Below are positions 53,758-63,683 of a stretch of 64,000 bases of DNA, one piece after another (the first letter of the stretch is position 1; each line of letters begins with the position of its first letter). Source of the stretch: Dysgonomonas sp. UBA5412 (GTDB taxonomy: Bacteria; Bacteroidota; Bacteroidia; Bacteroidales; Dysgonomonadaceae). Made by a program: the position numbers and the translations under genes. The stretch spans positions 58,246-122,245 of the forward strand of contig DHNQ01000016.1 in the NCBI GenBank assembly GCA_002409595.1, given 5' to 3'. The notes beneath the pieces were generated by a model. The model searched no databases and was not told where the DNA came from. It was given only the letters and a program-made list of their open reading frames with translations.

Positions 53758-54990
53758 ATGAGTCATTGGAAAAGGGCATTTGCAATAATATGGAGCGGTC
53801 AGCTATTCTCTACACTAAGTAGTTCGGTAGTAGGATTCGCAGTAGTATTTTGGCTAAGCACAAAGACTGGATCGCCCGAAGTGTTAGCCTATGCTATGAT
53901 AGCAACATTATTGCCGTTCATCGTTTTGGGATTATTCACCGGAGTATATGTAGATCGTTGGGATCGTAAGTGGACTATGATCCTTGCCGATAGCTTCGTT
54001 GCCATCTGCTCTGCAGGTTTGGGTATTTTATTTTATTTAGAGATTACACCACTATGGCTTATATATCTGTTATTAGCTTTACGGTCGGTAGGTAGTGCTT
54101 TTCACATGCCCGCCATGCAGGCTTCGGTTCCTTTGCTTGCTCCCGAAAATGAATTGATGCGCATAGCAGGCATCAATCAAATGATTCAATCCATAAGCAA
54201 TATTGCAGGTCCGGCTTTAGGCGCAGTGCTTATATCATTTTTCAATATGACATGGGTAATGATGCTCGATGTGGTAGGGGCAGCAATTGCGTGTACATCT
54301 CTATTGTTTGTACATATACCCAATCCGATAAAAAAAGAGAATGTCGAACCTAATGTATGGATTGAAATAAAAGAAGGGGTAAGACATCTGTTTATGAACA
54401 AAGGGTTGGCTCATCTTCTGATTGCAGTTACAGGAGTTACTTTTTTTGTTGTACCTATCTCGGCATTGTATCCCTTGATGACGACAAGCTATTTTGGAGG
54501 AGATGCCTACCAAATGGGTATTGTAGAGACAGCATGGGGCATCGGAATGTTAATAGGAGGAGTTATCCTAAGTCACAAATATATGAAAACTGCAAACAAG
54601 GTATTGTGTATGAACATTGTGGCTATCACATTAGGTATAGCGTTTTGGCTTATGGGAGTCTTGCCCGTATCGGGATTTGTAATATTTGTGATACTGACTG
54701 CCGTTACCGGAATACAAGGTTCTATATATTGGAGTTCGTTTACCGTTCTTCTACAAACAAAGATAGACCCATCCGCTCTAGGTCGAGTATTCTCTATCTA
54801 CGATAGTATAAGCCTTTTACCCACCATACCCGGACTATTGGCTACCGGTTTTATTGCCGAAGGCATCGGATTACTTAACGCCTTCATACTTGCGGGAGTT
54901 TCGACCCTTGCAATAGGAGTCATTGCCTTATTCGTACCTTCGATAAGGGAGTTGGGACGATCAACCAAAGGAAATAAAGAAGAGGTATAA
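53758..54990 (+). CDS. MFS transporter, exporter type
   Basis: Inner-membrane carrier of 410 residues with twelve predicted helices. The motif GVYVDRWDRKWTMILAD between helices 2 and 3 corresponds to the MFS motif A, and the sequence resembles the EntS/MFS_3-type drug or siderophore exporters. There are no siderophore synthesis genes nearby, so the substrate is open. Between the divergent FadL-like gene and the convergent nadE. Confidence 0.88.
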   Translation: MSHWKRAFAIIWSGQLFSTLSSSVVGFAVVFWLSTKTGSPEVLAYAMIATLLPFIVLGLFTGVYVDRWDRKWTMILADSFVAICSAGLGILFYLEITPLWLIYLLLALRSVGSAFHMPAMQASVPLLAPENELMRIAGINQMIQSISNIAGPALGAVLISFFNMTWVMMLDVVGAAIACTSLLFVHIPNPIKKENVEPNVWIEIKEGVRHLFMNKGLAHLLIAVTGVTFFVVPISALYPLMTTSYFGGDAYQMGIVETAWGIGMLIGGVILSHKYMKTANKVLCMNIVAITLGIAFWLMGVLPVSGFVIFVILTAVTGIQGSIYWSSFTVLLQTKIDPSALGRVFSIYDSISLLPTIPGLLATGFIAEGIGLLNAFILAGVSTLAIGVIALFVPSIRELGRSTKGNKEEV

Positions 54991-55018
54991 ATCGTTGGTT
55001 TAAACCTCTTTGAGATTA

Positions 55019-57004
55019 TTATTCTAAACTATCTAATTCTTTCATCCATAAGGAAGCAGAAGCATCACTTGGCATGCGCCAGTCGCCACGTGGCGATAGA
55101 TTAACCGAACCCACCTTAGGTCCATCCGGTAGACAAGAACGTTTGAACTGCTGTGAGAAGAAACGGCGGAAAAATACTTTTAACCACTTCAAAATCACAT
55201 CATGTTCATATTCTTCTCTGAAAGCATGTTTTGCCAAAAAATAAATCTTAGACGGCGAAAAGCCAAACCGAAGGACATAGTACAAGAAAAAATCATGCAA
55301 GATATAAGGTCCTACCACATCTTCTGTTATTTGGACAATACTGCCATCTTCGGCAGCCGGTAATAGTTCGGGGCTGACCGGAGTGTCCACGACATCACTA
55401 AGTATAGTTTTTGAAGCTTTGTCCACTTGCGTATCAGCAACCCAAGCAACAAGGGTACGTACCAACGTTTTAGGCACTCCTGTATTTACTGCATACATAG
55501 ACATGTGATCGCCATTATAGGTACACCAGCCTAAGGCTAATTCCGACAGATCGCCTGTACCGATAACGAGTCCGTTTACCTTATTGGCATAGTCCATCAA
55601 GATTTGTGTCCGTTCACGAGCCTGAGAGTTTTCATAAGTAATATCGTGCACATTCTCATCGTGATCAATATCTCTAAAATGCTGTATAACCGATTCTTTT
55701 ATAGATATCTCTTTGATAGAAATACCTAAAGACTGCATCAATTTAATTGCATTATTGTACGTCCGATCGGTAGTTCCAAAACCGGGCATCGTAATTCCAT
55801 AAATTCCTTTTCGGGAAAGATTCAACTTATCAAATGTTTTTACAAGAACCAATAATGCTAGAGTCGAATCTAATCCTCCGGAAACGCCGACAACAGCAGT
55901 TCTTGAGCCAGTGTGTAATAATCTTTTTGCCAAGCCGGTTACTTGTATTGAAAATATCTCGTTGCACCGCTCATCCAATGTTTCATCATGTATCGGAACA
56001 AAAGGTGTCGGCGAAACATAACGTTTGAGATCTACTTCGGGCTTCCGCTCGGCAGTCTTTTTAGAAAAAGGCTGAGAGAAGGATATCTTCTTAACAATAT
56101 TATTTATTGTGATCCTCCGATATTCGACCGGTTCAACATTATTATACTCGCAAAGGGTAAAAGATTTATTGCGCAAACGATCGGTTCGCAAACGTTCAAC
56201 ATCAATATCGGCAAGAGTCAACTGACTCTGGAAAGAAAACCGCTCTCCTTCTGCCAGAAGAGCTCCATTTTCGGCTATCAAGCTACTACCCGAAAAAACA
56301 ATATCGGTGGTAGATTCACAGCTTCCGGCTGCAGCATATACATATCCGGATATGCAACGAGCCGACTGTTGCACAACTAAAGACTTTCGGTAAGCATGCT
56401 TACCCGTTGTTTCGTTACTGGCTGAAAGATTGAAAATTAGTTCAGCTCCATTCAAGGCATAAAATGAGGAAGGAGGAATCGGTGTCCAAAGATCTTCGCA
56501 AATATCTATTGCAAAGTTAACATCTGCTACTTTAAATATAAGGTCAACTCCAATGTGAACATATTGTCCACAAAGATTTACTGATTGTTCTTTTAATTCG
56601 CGAGCCGGAGAGAACCAGCGTTTTTCATAGAACTCATTATAATTAGGCAGAAATGTTTTGGGAACGGCACCGCTTATGCGCCCCTCTTCCACCACAACTG
56701 CGATGTTATACAGTTTATTTGTGATCTCGACAGGCAAACCTACGATAATTGTTATAGCCAATCCTTTTGTAGCTTCACATATACGCTGCAATGCCCTTTC
56801 GGCTTCTTCGATCAGAAGTCTTTGCAAAAACAAATCACCACATGTATAGCCGGTAATACATAATTCGGGAAATACGATTACAGCAACTCCTTTATCTTTT
56901 GCCTCATATACAAGTTTCAGAATTTCGTCTGTATTATAATCACAATCAGCTACTTTCAAGCTAGGACTGGCAGCAGCTACACGGATAAAGCCATAGTTAG
57001 TCAT
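55019..57004 (-). CDS. nadE: Glutamine-dependent NAD+ synthetase
   Basis: Last step of NAD biosynthesis: amidates nicotinic acid adenine dinucleotide with ammonia made from glutamine. The protein joins an N-terminal nitrilase-type glutaminase (Glu in VFPELCITGY, Lys in PKTFLPNYNEFYE, Cys in IDICEDLW) with a C-terminal synthetase (ATP motif GVSGGLDSTLAL). The frame starts at 57013, but the -7 box at 57023-57030 would leave almost no leader; the ATG at 57004 (MTNYGFIRVAAASP) also matches the family start better. About 661 residues. Confidence 0.94.
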   Translation of the reverse strand: MTNYGFIRVAAASPSLKVADCDYNTDEILKLVYEAKDKGVAVIVFPELCITGYTCGDLFLQRLLIEEAERALQRICEATKGLAITIIVGLPVEITNKLYNIAVVVEEGRISGAVPKTFLPNYNEFYEKRWFSPARELKEQSVNLCGQYVHIGVDLIFKVADVNFAIDICEDLWTPIPPSSFYALNGAELIFNLSASNETTGKHAYRKSLVVQQSARCISGYVYAAAGSCESTTDIVFSGSSLIAENGALLAEGERFSFQSQLTLADIDVERLRTDRLRNKSFTLCEYNNVEPVEYRRITINNIVKKISFSQPFSKKTAERKPEVDLKRYVSPTPFVPIHDETLDERCNEIFSIQVTGLAKRLLHTGSRTAVVGVSGGLDSTLALLVLVKTFDKLNLSRKGIYGITMPGFGTTDRTYNNAIKLMQSLGISIKEISIKESVIQHFRDIDHDENVHDITYENSQARERTQILMDYANKVNGLVIGTGDLSELALGWCTYNGDHMSMYAVNTGVPKTLVRTLVAWVADTQVDKASKTILSDVVDTPVSPELLPAAEDGSIVQITEDVVGPYILHDFFLYYVLRFGFSPSKIYFLAKHAFREEYEHDVILKWLKVFFRRFFSQQFKRSCLPDGPKVGSVNLSPRGDWRMPSDASASLWMKELDSLE

Positions 57005-57022
57005 AAGAATCATAAGTTTTTA

Positions 57023-57030
57023 CAAACTTA
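57023..57030 (-). promoter_or_regulatory. Predicted -7 element for nadE
   Basis: Minus-strand TAAGTTTG, an exact TAnnTTTG match, 19 bases before the ATG at 57004. Confidence 0.5.
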
Positions 57031-57082
57031 CAAAAGTTTTTTATTTTTCATTGAGTCTTTTGGAGTAAAGCAAACCTCTTGT

Positions 57083-57115
57083 TTTTAACAAAAAAGTGAT
57101 AAAGTTGTGCATCTT
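57083..57115 (-). promoter_or_regulatory. Four-copy upstream element, copy D (diverged, nadE side)
   Basis: Read toward nadE: GCACAACTTTAT, CACT, then TTTTTGTTAAAAA, aligning without gaps to copies A-C with about five changes. It lies about 79 bases before the nadE start and next to the marC -7 box on the other strand. Confidence 0.5.
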
Positions 57116-57121
57116 TCTCCC

Positions 57122-57129
57122 TACTTTTG
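57122..57129 (+). promoter_or_regulatory. Predicted -7 element for marC
   Basis: TACTTTTG matches TAnnTTTG; the leader to the marC ATG would be about 107 bases. Confidence 0.45.
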
Positions 57130-57242
57130 TATTGCAATTGTTATTTTCGACGCAGCTCATCTGTCTGATACTGATAGAACGAAAAGAAACTCTACTGATA
57201 CAAAATATATTATCATTGTTATAACTCAAAAAAAATAATGCT

Positions 57243-57836
57243 ATGGATTTGAATTTAGATGTTGTACAAATATTTAGTGCTTTTATCATATTATTTGTTC
57301 TGATCGACGTTTCGGGTTCAATCCCCATATTCTTAAGCTTTAAAGGAGAGGGGCGTGATGTAAATCCCTTGCAGGCAGCAGTCTATTCATTTATTATTAT
57401 GACAGCATTCTTATTTGTTGGCAACTGGGTATTAAAGCTGTTTCATGTAGAAGCTTCATCTTTTGCGGTTGCAGGTGCGCTTGTCATATTCATTATATCC
57501 ATAGAGATGATATTTGGGATAGAAGTATTTAAAAACGATGCTCCGGGCGGATCAAAAACTCTTGTTCCAATCGTATTTCCACTGATAGCGGGACCCGGTA
57601 CATTTACAGTATTATTATCCATGCGTGCCGATTACGATGTTGTAAATATCATAATCGCCTTGTTTCTCAATATGATAATCGTCTATTTGGTTTTAAGGTA
57701 TCTGAATGTTGTAGAAAAACTTCTGGGAATAGGAGGTGTATATGTACTCCGCAAATTTTTCGGCGTAATAGTAATGGCAATAGCAGTAGGATTGTTTATG
57801 TCAAATATAAAAGCATTACTAAATAGTCTGCAATAA
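57243..57836 (+). CDS. MarC family integral membrane protein
   Basis: 197-residue inner-membrane protein with six predicted helices, of the MarC/SNARE-associated-like UPF0056 family (IDVSGSIPIFLSF; PIVFPLIAGPGTFTVLLSM are the family blocks). The function is not known; the original link to antibiotic resistance in Escherichia coli was not upheld. Ends in a bidirectional terminator shared with the FKBP gene. Confidence 0.88.
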   Translation: MDLNLDVVQIFSAFIILFVLIDVSGSIPIFLSFKGEGRDVNPLQAAVYSFIIMTAFLFVGNWVLKLFHVEASSFAVAGALVIFIISIEMIFGIEVFKNDAPGGSKTLVPIVFPLIAGPGTFTVLLSMRADYDVVNIIIALFLNMIIVYLVLRYLNVVEKLLGIGGVYVLRKFFGVIVMAIAVGLFMSNIKALLNSLQ

Positions 57837-57840
57837 AAAT

Positions 57841-57873
57841 AAAAAAGCTTCGAATACTCTTCGAAGCTTTTTT
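57841..57873. terminator. Bidirectional terminator between marC and the FKBP gene
   Basis: Perfect 14-bp stem AAAAAAGCTTCGAA (57841-57854) with 57860-57873 and a five-base loop, T-tracts on both strands. Confidence 0.92.
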
Positions 57874-57893
57874 ATTTTATTTGAGATAATACA

Positions 57894-58457
57894 TTAGCGA
57901 ATTACATCTACCAAACATATCTTGAAACGAAGCGTAGTATAGCCCGGTATTGTTTGCACATAACCGCTATAAGAACCAGCCTCTTTATATCCCAACTGAT
58001 AAGGTATATATACATCTACCTGCTCTCCTATCCGCATATATTGGAGCATTGTAGTAAAGCCATCTATAAGTCCGTTGACTCTGGTACGCATAACCTTGCC
58101 ATTACCATCTCCTTCTGTGGAATCAAATACATACGGAGTTCCATCTTGTTTAAGAAAAGAACCTTCGTAGCGAACAACAACACTATCTGTAAAAACAGGA
58201 GGTTTTGAGTTAGGATCATAGGCAGGTACATCGTTGCCAAAAAAATTTTCGGATCTTATGTCTTTCCAATAAACAGATCCATTTTGACTAAGAGATTTAC
58301 GTTCCTTATACTTCGAATCGTTTGCAATTTCCTTAAATTTTTGTTCATTGTAAGCTTTCCAAACTTCATCTACCTCATTGTCATCATCACTTCCACAAGA
58401 GGAGAAAAGAGCCAATGCACAGAAAAAGGCAATAAGAGCAAATAATTTTTTATTCAT
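57894..58457 (-). CDS. FKBP-type peptidyl-prolyl isomerase lipoprotein
   Basis: 187 residues. A lipoprotein signal peptide ends with the lipobox LFSSC, and the mature start is CGSDDDNEVDE: an acidic run right after the lipidated Cys, as in the export signal that places Bacteroidota lipoproteins on the cell surface. The FKBP domain occupies about 90-187 (VVRYEGSFLKQDGTPYVFDS; IPYQLGYKEAGSYSG). Substrate proteins are unknown. The ATG lies 2 bases after the glyS stop, so it is cotranscribed with glyS. Confidence 0.88.
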   Translation of the reverse strand: MNKKLFALIAFFCALALFSSCGSDDDNEVDEVWKAYNEQKFKEIANDSKYKERKSLSQNGSVYWKDIRSENFFGNDVPAYDPNSKPPVFTDSVVVRYEGSFLKQDGTPYVFDSTEGDGNGKVMRTRVNGLIDGFTTMLQYMRIGEQVDVYIPYQLGYKEAGSYSGYVQTIPGYTTLRFKICLVDVIR

Positions 58458-58459
58458 TG

Positions 58460-59998
58460 TTATACTAATGTTTTCAATAAGTTTTTCATACTCACCTTAT
58501 CAGTAATTATATCTGATAATTTGTCTATGGCAACACGTTCTTGCTGCATCGTATCACGGTAACGGATAGTAACAGTATTATCTTCTAAAGACTGATGATC
58601 TACTGTAACACAGAACGGTGTACCAATAGCATCCTGACGGCGATAACGTTTACCAATACTATCTTTTTCGTCATATTGACATTTGAAATCAAATTTCAAA
58701 GCATCTATTATCTCTCTGGCTTTTTCAGGAAGACCATCTTTTTTGACCAACGGCAATACAGCTAATTTAATAGGTGCTAAAGCTGCCGGCAATTTTAATA
58801 CTACACGACTGTCTCCACCCTCTAATTGTTCTTCTACATACGAAGCTGCCATTGTCGATAAGAACATACGGTCAACACCGATAGACGTTTCAATAACGTA
58901 AGGAGTATATGATTTATTGAGTTCAGGATCGAAATATTGTATTTTTTTTCCCGAAAACTTCTCGTGGCTCGACAAGTCGAAGTCCGTACGAGAGTGAATC
59001 CCTTCTACTTCTTTAAAGCCAAATGGCATCTCAAACTCAATATCAGTAGCTGCATTAGCGTAGTGTGCTAACTTATCGTGATCGTGGAAACGATATTTAT
59101 TATCTCCATATCCCAATGCCTTATGCCATTTCATACGGGTTGCTTTCCATTTAGCAAACCAGTCAAGTTCCTCACCCGGACGAACAAAGAATTGCATTTC
59201 CATTTGTTCAAATTCACGCATACGGAATATAAACTGACGTGCTACAATCTCATTGCGGAAAGCTTTACCTATTTGTGCAATACCAAACGGTATTTTCATA
59301 CGTCCTGTTTTTTGCACATTAAGGAAGTTTACAAATATACCTTGCGCAGTTTCAGGGCGCAGATACACCTTCATTGCACCTTCGGCAGTAGATCCCATTT
59401 CGGTTGCAAACATCAGATTGAACTGACGCACTTCTGTCCAGTTACGTGTTCCGCTGATCGGGCATACGATTTCGCAATCTATAATAATATTACGCAACTC
59501 GTCAAGGTTACTATCATTAAGGGCTTTTGCAAAACGGGTATGTACCGCATCTCTCTTAGCCTGATTTTCCAGAACGCGAGGATTTGTTTGACGAAACATT
59601 GCTTCATCGAAACTCTCACCAAAGCGTTTTGCTGCCTTTTCTACCTCTTTGTTTATTTTGTCGTCTATCTTTGCCAGATAATCTTCTATCAGAACATCGG
59701 CACGATAGCGTTTTTTACTGTCTTTGTTGTCAATCAAAGGGTCGTTAAATGCATCCACATGCCCTGACGCTTTCCATATAGTCGGGTGCATGAATATAGC
59801 CGAATCTATCCCGACCACATTTTCATTTAGCAGCACCATGCTATCCCACCAGTATTTCTTAAGATTGTTCTTAAGTTCAACACCCATTTGTCCGTAATCG
59901 TAAACGGCACTCAAGCCATCATATATCTCACTGGATTGGAATACAAAACCATACTCTTTACAATGCGAAACGATCTTCTTAAATACATCTTCTGACAT
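58460..59998 (-). CDS. glyS: Glycyl-tRNA synthetase (alpha2 type)
   Basis: Charges tRNA-Gly. Class II enzyme of the homodimeric type, with motif 2 region (FRNEIVARQFIFRMREFEQMEMQFF) and motif 3 (IETSIGVDRMFLSTMAA), plus a C-terminal anticodon-binding domain (from about residue 405; PIKLAVLPLVKKDGLPEKAREI). The frame can be extended to 60070, but a promoter-like sequence lies at 60046-60053 and the family starts at (M)SEDVFKKIVSHCKEYGFVF; I choose ATG 59998, giving 512 residues. The FKBP lipoprotein gene follows after 2 bases. Confidence 0.95.
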   Translation of the reverse strand: MSEDVFKKIVSHCKEYGFVFQSSEIYDGLSAVYDYGQMGVELKNNLKKYWWDSMVLLNENVVGIDSAIFMHPTIWKASGHVDAFNDPLIDNKDSKKRYRADVLIEDYLAKIDDKINKEVEKAAKRFGESFDEAMFRQTNPRVLENQAKRDAVHTRFAKALNDSNLDELRNIIIDCEIVCPISGTRNWTEVRQFNLMFATEMGSTAEGAMKVYLRPETAQGIFVNFLNVQKTGRMKIPFGIAQIGKAFRNEIVARQFIFRMREFEQMEMQFFVRPGEELDWFAKWKATRMKWHKALGYGDNKYRFHDHDKLAHYANAATDIEFEMPFGFKEVEGIHSRTDFDLSSHEKFSGKKIQYFDPELNKSYTPYVIETSIGVDRMFLSTMAASYVEEQLEGGDSRVVLKLPAALAPIKLAVLPLVKKDGLPEKAREIIDALKFDFKCQYDEKDSIGKRYRRQDAIGTPFCVTVDHQSLEDNTVTIRYRDTMQQERVAIDKLSDIITDKVSMKNLLKTLV

Positions 59999-60045
59999 AT
60001 ACCTTTGCTTCTTTAGTCTTTTATTTATATAATTGATTGAACGTA

Positions 60046-60053
60046 CAAAGTAA
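60046..60053 (-). promoter_or_regulatory. Possible -7 element for glyS
   Basis: Minus-strand TTACTTTG differs from TAnnTTTG at one position; the leader to ATG 59998 would be about 40 bases. Confidence 0.35.
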
Positions 60054-60147
60054 ACATTTTTTTTTGACATTAAAAGATAAGATATACTACATTATGAAAC
60101 CCTTATCTGCTATTAATAAAAAATATGCTAAAAGAAATTCGCCAAGA

Positions 60148-60198
60148 AAACAAAAACGGCTATAAAAACAGATCTCATCCGATTCTGCTTTTATAGCC
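60148..60198 (-). terminator. Intrinsic terminator after the Tricorn-type protease
   Basis: Fifteen-position stem with one mismatch (60158-60172 with 60184-60198), followed on the minus strand by GTTTTTGTTTTC, 33 bases past the protease stop. Confidence 0.85.
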
Positions 60199-60230
60199 GC
60201 TTGATATAAATATCAGCAAATCTCTACTTA

Positions 60231-63200
60231 TTACTTATTCCATACTCTCGGAGCAGGAGCAGGTTTGAGAGGTTGCCTATCTTTCAATTCTTTCATAACT
60301 TCTTCAATAGCTTTATTCAGCTGTTGGTCTTCACCTTCCCATTCTTTAACCGGGTCGTTGTCTATATATATGTCAGGATCAACACCATGATTTTCGATAA
60401 TCCATTGTCCGGTTTTAGCATCGTAGCTGGTAAAGAACGGCACACGAATATCCGTACCGTCAATAAATGGCAGAGAACCGGATATGCCGACAATGCCGCC
60501 CCATGTACGAGTCCCGATTAGTTTTCCTAAACCTAACGCTCTGAATCCCCAAGGGAAAAGGTCGCCATCGGAGGCCGAGTATTTATTTATAAGACAAACC
60601 TTCGGCCCTACTTGTACAGCGTCAGGGACAGTACCGATACGGTTCGACCCGCGACGCATAGTAAGGCGGTATGGTTCGCGCGACAGACGTTCCAAAATCA
60701 TAGGAGAAACATTGCCTCCTCCATTTGCCCGATCGTCAATAATCAAGCCTTCTTTATCCAATTGCGGATAGAAGTAGCGAGCAAATTCGTTCAATCCTTC
60801 AGGTCCCATATCGGGAATATAGATATAGCCGATTTTTCCATTCGATGCTTTTTCTACCTTTTTCAAATTATTTTGTACCCATTCGTAATGGTAAAGAGAA
60901 TATTCTTCAGTCAGCGGTTTGATAACTATTTTGCGGGCTTCTGCCAATTGCGCTTTGTTATTCAACGAAATCTCGGTAGGAACTCCTGCCTTTCCAACCA
61001 ATAGAGAATACATATCTTTCACAGTATTGGTTGCTATACCATCTATTGCCACCACAAAGTCACCCACCTTAGCTTCTATACCCGGCTCGGTAAGTGGCGA
61101 ACGTAGGTCAGGACTCCAAGATGCTCCTTGCAATATTTTTTCGAGACGGAAGAATCCACTCTTGTCGCGTGAAATTTCTGCACCCAGCAATCCAGTATTG
61201 ATGCGTTCGGGACGATCGAGTTCTCCCGGATTCACATACGCATGACCGCAATTGAGCTCTGCTATCATTTCTCCTATTATATAATTCAAATCTAAGCGAT
61301 TCTTCACATAAGGCAGCAATACTGAATATTTTTGTTTTATTGCTTCCCAGTCTACTCCGTGCATATTCTCTACATAGAACCCATCGCGATACACACGCCA
61401 TGCTTCGTCGAATATCTGCGCCCATTCTAAAGGATAATCTGTACGAATCTTCATATTCGCCATATTTACCGGATCTTTAAGATCTACCTTCGAAGTTGGA
61501 ATATTGGTTACATACGCTTGGTTATTCTTAAAGAAAAGAACTTTCTTGTCGTAGTTATTAATATAGATGGAAGCCCCTTCGGCAATAGTTTCTTCTTTTT
61601 GAGCTTTAAGATCGTAAAGCATCGCTGTTCCCTGCTTGTTGTAATACACCTTTTCGCCATCGGAATAAAATCCCCAATAATATGACGCAGAAAGCGGCAG
61701 CTTGATAATACGATCTGTTATGCCTTCAAAATCTATTTTCACAGCATTATCTGTATTCTTCTTTTCGGAAGCTTCTTTTTTAGAATCCGTAGATGTTTTG
61801 GCGTTATCATCCTCTACTTTTACGATTGCATCTTTTTGAAGAAATGGAGATGCTGTGTCTTTTGACAACAATGCAAGATATACTCCATTAGAGTTTTGAT
61901 ATATATGATTCCATTCTTTTGAACCATACATCGGATTGAAGTCACGAGCCGAAGTAAATATCAAATATTTACCATCTTTGCTAAACGCAGGATTGTAAGA
62001 CTCGTACCATTTATCGGTGATCGGATATTCTTTTTTAGCGGCAATATCGAGCACATATATTACATTAAATTCATTCGACTCTGCACGCGTATATGTCAAC
62101 CATTTGCTGTCAGGCGAAAAAGCAATTCCTCTCGGCTCTCCGGCAGGGTCTTGCAGCAATACACTTTTTTGTTTAGAGGTAACATTCACCTGATTGATCC
62201 GGTTTTTGCGATCGGTATATACAATCGTTTTAGAATCGGGACTCCAGCTAAAACCACGAATATAAGTATCATTATCTTTTGTCAATTGTACGGGGGCTGA
62301 TCCCGTTGCATCCTGAACATAAAGTTCCGTTTCGCCAGATGCATCGGATATATATGCAATCAATTTGCCATCGGGCGACCATTCTCCATCGCGGTCGTGC
62401 GCTCCGGGCGAACGTGTTATATTTTTGGTAACGCCTTTATCTGCAGGCACATCAAAAACTTCGCCTCGTGCGGTAACAACCAAGCGTTCTCCATCGGGAG
62501 AAAGGCTCACACTACGAATATATTTTTCACCGTCTTTAATATCGCTTCGGGCATATACGTTGTCGGAAGCCAAAGATATATTTACCTTTACGGGCTGCTT
62601 GGTCGCTACATCCATCTTGTAGATATACCCTCCGTTTTCGAATACGATTGTGTTGCCATGATGGCTCGGAAATTTCACGTCATATTCTGTAAAATTGGTT
62701 ACTTTGGAGGTTTGTTTTGTTTTTGTATTATATACAAATACGTTCATTATTCTGTCGCGATCGGATATGAAATAAATATCATCGCCAATCCACATAGGCA
62801 TAATATCCTGAGCATCGTTGCCGGTTATATTTTGTACCGACTTCGAGTCTGCATCATAGATCCAAATATCGTCTGCCATCCCGCCCTTATAATATTTCCA
62901 TGTGCGGAACTCGCGCATTACACGATTGTATGCCAGTTTTTTTCCATCGGGAGAATAGCTGCAAAAACCACCTTCGAGCAATGGTATTACTTGCGATAAA
63001 CCGCCTTCGTCACTTACCTTGTACAGCTTGCCGACAAAGCCATCGCTTATACGATTCCGATATACTATATTCTTACCATCGGGAGTCCATGCCATCACAA
63101 TATTGTTTGGTCCCATGCGGTCGCCCAAATCATCGCGGCGATTAGTTGCCGTATATGTCAGGCGCAAAGGCTCTCCTCCGGTTGACGGAATGGTAAAAAC

Positions 63201-63461
63201 TTCGGTATTGCCATCGTATTGTCCGGTAAAAGCAATTGTTTTGCCGTCCGGCGAAAATTTTGGAAACATCTCATATCCTACATGTGAGGTCAGACGTTGG
63301 GCTTCTCCTCCTCCAATGGGAACTTTATATAAGTCGCCGGCGTAAGAGAAAACTATTTCCTGCCCATTTGTAGAAGGAAACCTCAGCAATCGGGCTTCCT
63401 GTGCAAACATCAAAGGGAAAAACCCTACTGATATTAATAAGGAAAGAATGATTCTTTTCAT
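60231..63461 (-). CDS. Tricorn-type protease (S41 family)
   Basis: 1076-residue exported protein. A signal peptide (KRIILSLLISVGFFPLMFAQ) is followed by two beta-propeller regions with WD/TolB-like repeats (FSPDGKTIAFTG; WSPDGKLIAYISD and similar, about 30-560), a Lys/Ser/Glu-rich linker (about 570-600), a helical C1 domain with the catalytic His (ELNCGHAYV), a PDZ domain (about 765-850) and the S41 core with the Ser in YSASDGDLFPWGF. Tricorn trims peptides from larger proteases; in Bacteroidota the homologues are probably periplasmic. The frame opens at 63545, but the -7 box at 63503-63510 and the signal peptide support ATG 63461. Confidence 0.92.
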   Translation of the reverse strand: MKRIILSLLISVGFFPLMFAQEARLLRFPSTNGQEIVFSYAGDLYKVPIGGGEAQRLTSHVGYEMFPKFSPDGKTIAFTGQYDGNTEVFTIPSTGGEPLRLTYTATNRRDDLGDRMGPNNIVMAWTPDGKNIVYRNRISDGFVGKLYKVSDEGGLSQVIPLLEGGFCSYSPDGKKLAYNRVMREFRTWKYYKGGMADDIWIYDADSKSVQNITGNDAQDIMPMWIGDDIYFISDRDRIMNVFVYNTKTKQTSKVTNFTEYDVKFPSHHGNTIVFENGGYIYKMDVATKQPVKVNISLASDNVYARSDIKDGEKYIRSVSLSPDGERLVVTARGEVFDVPADKGVTKNITRSPGAHDRDGEWSPDGKLIAYISDASGETELYVQDATGSAPVQLTKDNDTYIRGFSWSPDSKTIVYTDRKNRINQVNVTSKQKSVLLQDPAGEPRGIAFSPDSKWLTYTRAESNEFNVIYVLDIAAKKEYPITDKWYESYNPAFSKDGKYLIFTSARDFNPMYGSKEWNHIYQNSNGVYLALLSKDTASPFLQKDAIVKVEDDNAKTSTDSKKEASEKKNTDNAVKIDFEGITDRIIKLPLSASYYWGFYSDGEKVYYNKQGTAMLYDLKAQKEETIAEGASIYINNYDKKVLFFKNNQAYVTNIPTSKVDLKDPVNMANMKIRTDYPLEWAQIFDEAWRVYRDGFYVENMHGVDWEAIKQKYSVLLPYVKNRLDLNYIIGEMIAELNCGHAYVNPGELDRPERINTGLLGAEISRDKSGFFRLEKILQGASWSPDLRSPLTEPGIEAKVGDFVVAIDGIATNTVKDMYSLLVGKAGVPTEISLNNKAQLAEARKIVIKPLTEEYSLYHYEWVQNNLKKVEKASNGKIGYIYIPDMGPEGLNEFARYFYPQLDKEGLIIDDRANGGGNVSPMILERLSREPYRLTMRRGSNRIGTVPDAVQVGPKVCLINKYSASDGDLFPWGFRALGLGKLIGTRTWGGIVGISGSLPFIDGTDIRVPFFTSYDAKTGQWIIENHGVDPDIYIDNDPVKEWEGEDQQLNKAIEEVMKELKDRQPLKPAPAPRVWNK

Positions 63462-63502
63462 AAAAACAGGTCTGTTTTGTTTAATTATAAATACTAAAAA
63501 AA

Positions 63503-63510
63503 CAAAGTTA
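63503..63510 (-). promoter_or_regulatory. Predicted -7 element for the Tricorn-type protease
   Basis: Minus-strand TAACTTTG, an exact TAnnTTTG match, 42 bases before the ATG at 63461 and inside the longer open frame. Confidence 0.5.
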
Positions 63511-63683
63511 AGCTGTTTGAAACAAAAGAAAATTTTTTCTGTCATTTTTTTAGATTCAGTGAAGAGATATGCTACATTTTGATATTCTATCGGGATATTA
63601 TTAAAAGAATCAGGTTTATTATTATTTATCTATACCTTGGGAAGAAATACACGACTGTGAAAGCGGAGAGATGAAATTCGAAA

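Noticed and set aside
54980..55010. Hairpin of AAGAGGT/ACCTCTT between the MFS gene and nadE as a terminator
   Set aside because: Short stem, long loop and no T-tract on either strand.
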